From the IMG/VR virus record IMGVR_UViG_3300017951_000076, positions 1 to 29,875 of that record: a stretch of DNA of 29,875 nucleotides; one strand, written 5' to 3'. Shown here piece by piece: positions 28,273 to 29,875 of this stretch (positions within the stretch are counted from its first letter, which is position 1; each line of letters begins with the position of its first letter). Below the pieces are notes generated by a model. It did no database searches. It worked only from the letters and a program-made list of their open reading frames with translations, and had not been told where the DNA came from. Position numbers and translations under genes: made by a program. The DNA comes from a virus.

Positions 28273-29875
28273 CAGCCGCTCCAAATTTTGTCATAATGAC
28301 TTTGTTCAGCTTCTTAGACTTTGAGAATTTCTTAAATGCATTTCTGATTTGGCCGTCGGTTGCATCATCACTAACCTCAAATTCATCAGCGTCTGTTGCC
28401 AGATGTTTGCCATCCTTTAATACATAGTAGGTATCAAAGCCGTAAACATTATTAAATTCGACACACTTATTTTTTCTAAATTCAGTTCTGCAGTCCTTTT
28501 GGAAACTGGAATCCCAATATGCCTCTCTATTAATCTCGTAATTAATGTCTGCAACTCTTTGGTTAAAGTGATGATTGTCTCCCATAAAGAAGCAGATATT
28601 GTTTGTGCCATATCTCTTACGAATATTTTCTGTAAGGGCTGTTTGTAACTCCTTACGGCCGCCATAATCTCTACTTTTAAAATCTAGCCTTTTACCATCT
28701 ATGATCATAGTTGTTTGAGAGCTGTAACTGTGATACCCGTCACCTCTTGCATCAGGATATGTAACTCTTAAATGGTCACCATCTCCATCGGAGAATACCA
28801 CAAAGTTTACCTTTTGAGCTTGGTGCTTTATTTTAAAGTTCTTGACTAGGTAATGTGAAGCCATTAAAGCCTGAATTAATGGAGTTGAACCTAACTGTTC
28901 AGCTTTTCCTTCTTGGAAAAACAATTCATGGTTATAGTAGTCCGTAGAAAGAGAATCCATTCTTGCAATAAGCCATTTCATTGCTTCTTTAAAGTCTGCT
29001 TTATTAAGAGCAGAAGAGATTAATAATGGCATCTGAACATTTCCAACTTCAACATGATAAGCTGGTAAAGCCAAATCTGAGTTATCTCTCCACGATCCAG
29101 TAAAAGCATATACCTCAAAAGGAATATTGACACCCTTACAGAACATGATTGTATGCATTAATTGATCCAATACATGTGGTAGTGATCTCTGCATAGAGCC
29201 TGAGAAATCAATTAGCATTAACATACCGTGGTCTTTTGCATCTGCAAGTCTTGTTGTTTGTAAGAAAATATCGTCATGCGTTTTGTATGACCAAAGCTTA
29301 TTAACATCTAATTTACCAGTCCTTGCTGTTGTAGCCTTTTGATAACGATATGCTGCCTTTTTCATTTCAAATTCTTTTATTGCAATGGAAACGGAACCTT
29401 TAATTTTTCTTAGGTATTCTTTGTACCTTTCATCACCCTCAAGAGCTCTTGCAGGTTTTAGATATTCATACTCTTGCATAATACGCTTAAGAATTGATGT
29501 TCTGTCAGCCATAAGGTCTTTATGATCGATAATCATATAATCAAGAGCTGGTTTACTGAGGTCTCCAATAACCTTTACGGCCTCACCTTTCTCGTCTCTG
29601 TCGACTAAAGTTCTTTCCATTGCTCGATAAATTCGATCGGTCAAGGAAACATCTTCCTCTATTTCTCCGGCTCCTGATTGAGTCGTTTCCTCTGAATCAG
29701 ACTGTTGAGCCTCTTCTGACTCTGCATTCTCTTCAGCACTAGGAGTTGGCTCATCCTCTTGTTCTTGATTTTTTTCCTCTGATTCATAATCGTCATGCCC
29801 CATATTGAAGTTATCTTCATCGGTACCAGATTCTTCGCTCTGTCCGTTAGATGGTTGTGGTTGTTGTATTAATTC
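28265..29875 (-). CDS. VWA-domain protein (CobT-like), 5' end outside the window
   Basis: The frame stays open to the right edge, 24 codons beyond the first internal ATG at 29803, so 536 residues are seen and the start is missing. The visible N-terminal 75 residues are acidic and low complexity (Glu, Gln, Ser). A helical middle follows, then a von Willebrand A domain: the MIDAS motif LIDFSGSMQ (about residues 222-230 of the visible protein), later VVFSDGDGDH. The C-terminal 200 residues are mixed with several strands. This arrangement is CobT-like and pairs with the MoxR/CobS ATPase downstream. Metal-dependent binding by MIDAS is predicted; the client protein is unknown. Confidence 0.9.
   Translation of the reverse strand, partial: ELIQQPQPSNGQSEESGTDEDNFNMGHDDYESEEKNQEQEDEPTPSAEENAESEEAQQSDSEETTQSGAGEIEEDVSLTDRIYRAMERTLVDRDEKGEAVKVIGDLSKPALDYMIIDHKDLMADRTSILKRIMQEYEYLKPARALEGDERYKEYLRKIKGSVSIAIKEFEMKKAAYRYQKATTARTGKLDVNKLWSYKTHDDIFLQTTRLADAKDHGMLMLIDFSGSMQRSLPHVLDQLMHTIMFCKGVNIPFEVYAFTGSWRDNSDLALPAYHVEVGNVQMPLLISSALNKADFKEAMKWLIARMDSLSTDYYNHELFFQEGKAEQLGSTPLIQALMASHYLVKNFKIKHQAQKVNFVVFSDGDGDHLRVTYPDARGDGYHSYSSQTTMIIDGKRLDFKSRDYGGRKELQTALTENIRKRYGTNNICFFMGDNHHFNQRVADINYEINREAYWDSSFQKDCRTEFRKNKCVEFNNVYGFDTYYVLKDGKHLATDADEFEVSDDATDGQIRNAFKKFSKSKKLNKVIMTKFGAAVA

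Noticed and set aside
1-29875. CRISPR arrays, insertion sequences and attachment sites
   Set aside because: No direct repeat series, transposase motif or tRNA-like attachment sequence was found on reading both strands.

Overview
The window is a piece of a tailed-phage genome of the T4 superfamily (myovirus), with every supported gene on the minus strand. The identification rests on a recognisable T4-type replication set: sliding clamp gp45, clamp loader gp44/gp62, RegA, family B polymerase gp43, UvsX, helicase gp41 and an ATP-dependent DNA ligase, plus TATAAATA late promoters. The low GC content, phage bS21, ThyX, Hsp20, a CobS-like ATPase, a SleB-type lysin and several small proteins familiar from marine phages suggest a marine host. 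A SAR11/Pelagibacter or other AT-rich alphaproteobacterial host is my inference and is not proven by the sequence.

Layout in transcription order (high to low coordinate). 29875-28051: a VWA-domain (CobT-like) protein cut by the window edge and a small membrane protein. 27967-25774: MoxR/CobS-type AAA+ ATPase, a DUF3310-like protein, gp45. 25674-22598: two small proteins flanking a strongly structured RNA, gp44, gp62, RegA, Hsp20, a 42-residue membrane peptide and an intrinsic terminator. 22481-19983: gp43. 19929-14167: DNA and sugar modification block with a small beta-rich protein, a TET-associated-type glycosyltransferase, a GT-B glycosyltransferase, an AEP-like primase candidate, UDP-glucose dehydrogenase-like and epimerase-like enzymes. 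14170-11914: SleB lysin, a Zn-finger protein, a staphylococcal-nuclease-like enzyme, a GIY-YIG nuclease and a cytidylyltransferase. 11886-8507: bS21, a small protein, UvsX, gp41 and a membrane peptide. 8487-5522: ThyX, DNA ligase and small proteins. 5470-1: a late block of putative virion-internal proteins.

Ten sigma70-like promoters share a TGN-extended TATAAT/TACAAT -10 box (TGA in nine), a TTGACA or TTTACA/T -35 box and 16-17 bp spacing. They divide the early/middle genes into short operons. TATAAATA late promoters precede the internal-protein block, the Zn-finger/nuclease pair, Hsp20 and the 87-residue gene. Two of them overlap the stop codon of the preceding gene. Genes are tightly coupled (ATGA and TAATG overlaps, stop codons fused to Shine-Dalgarno sequences).

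The most interesting region is 1-5470. Five of its six genes begin with a short M-K/R/Q-S/T-F segment that resembles the T4 capsid-targeting sequence of internal head proteins, in several cases followed by a gp21-type (I/L/V)xE cleavage site. The proteins behind these leaders look like a PD-(D/E)XK nuclease-like protein, a KxDG nucleotidyltransferase (ligase-like), and a three-part protein with an NMN-adenylyltransferase-like domain, a beta-barrel linker and a DUF5824-like domain. In the last protein, CTS-like segments recur before each later domain. This could be a set of DNA/NAD enzymes packaged in the head and injected with the genome.
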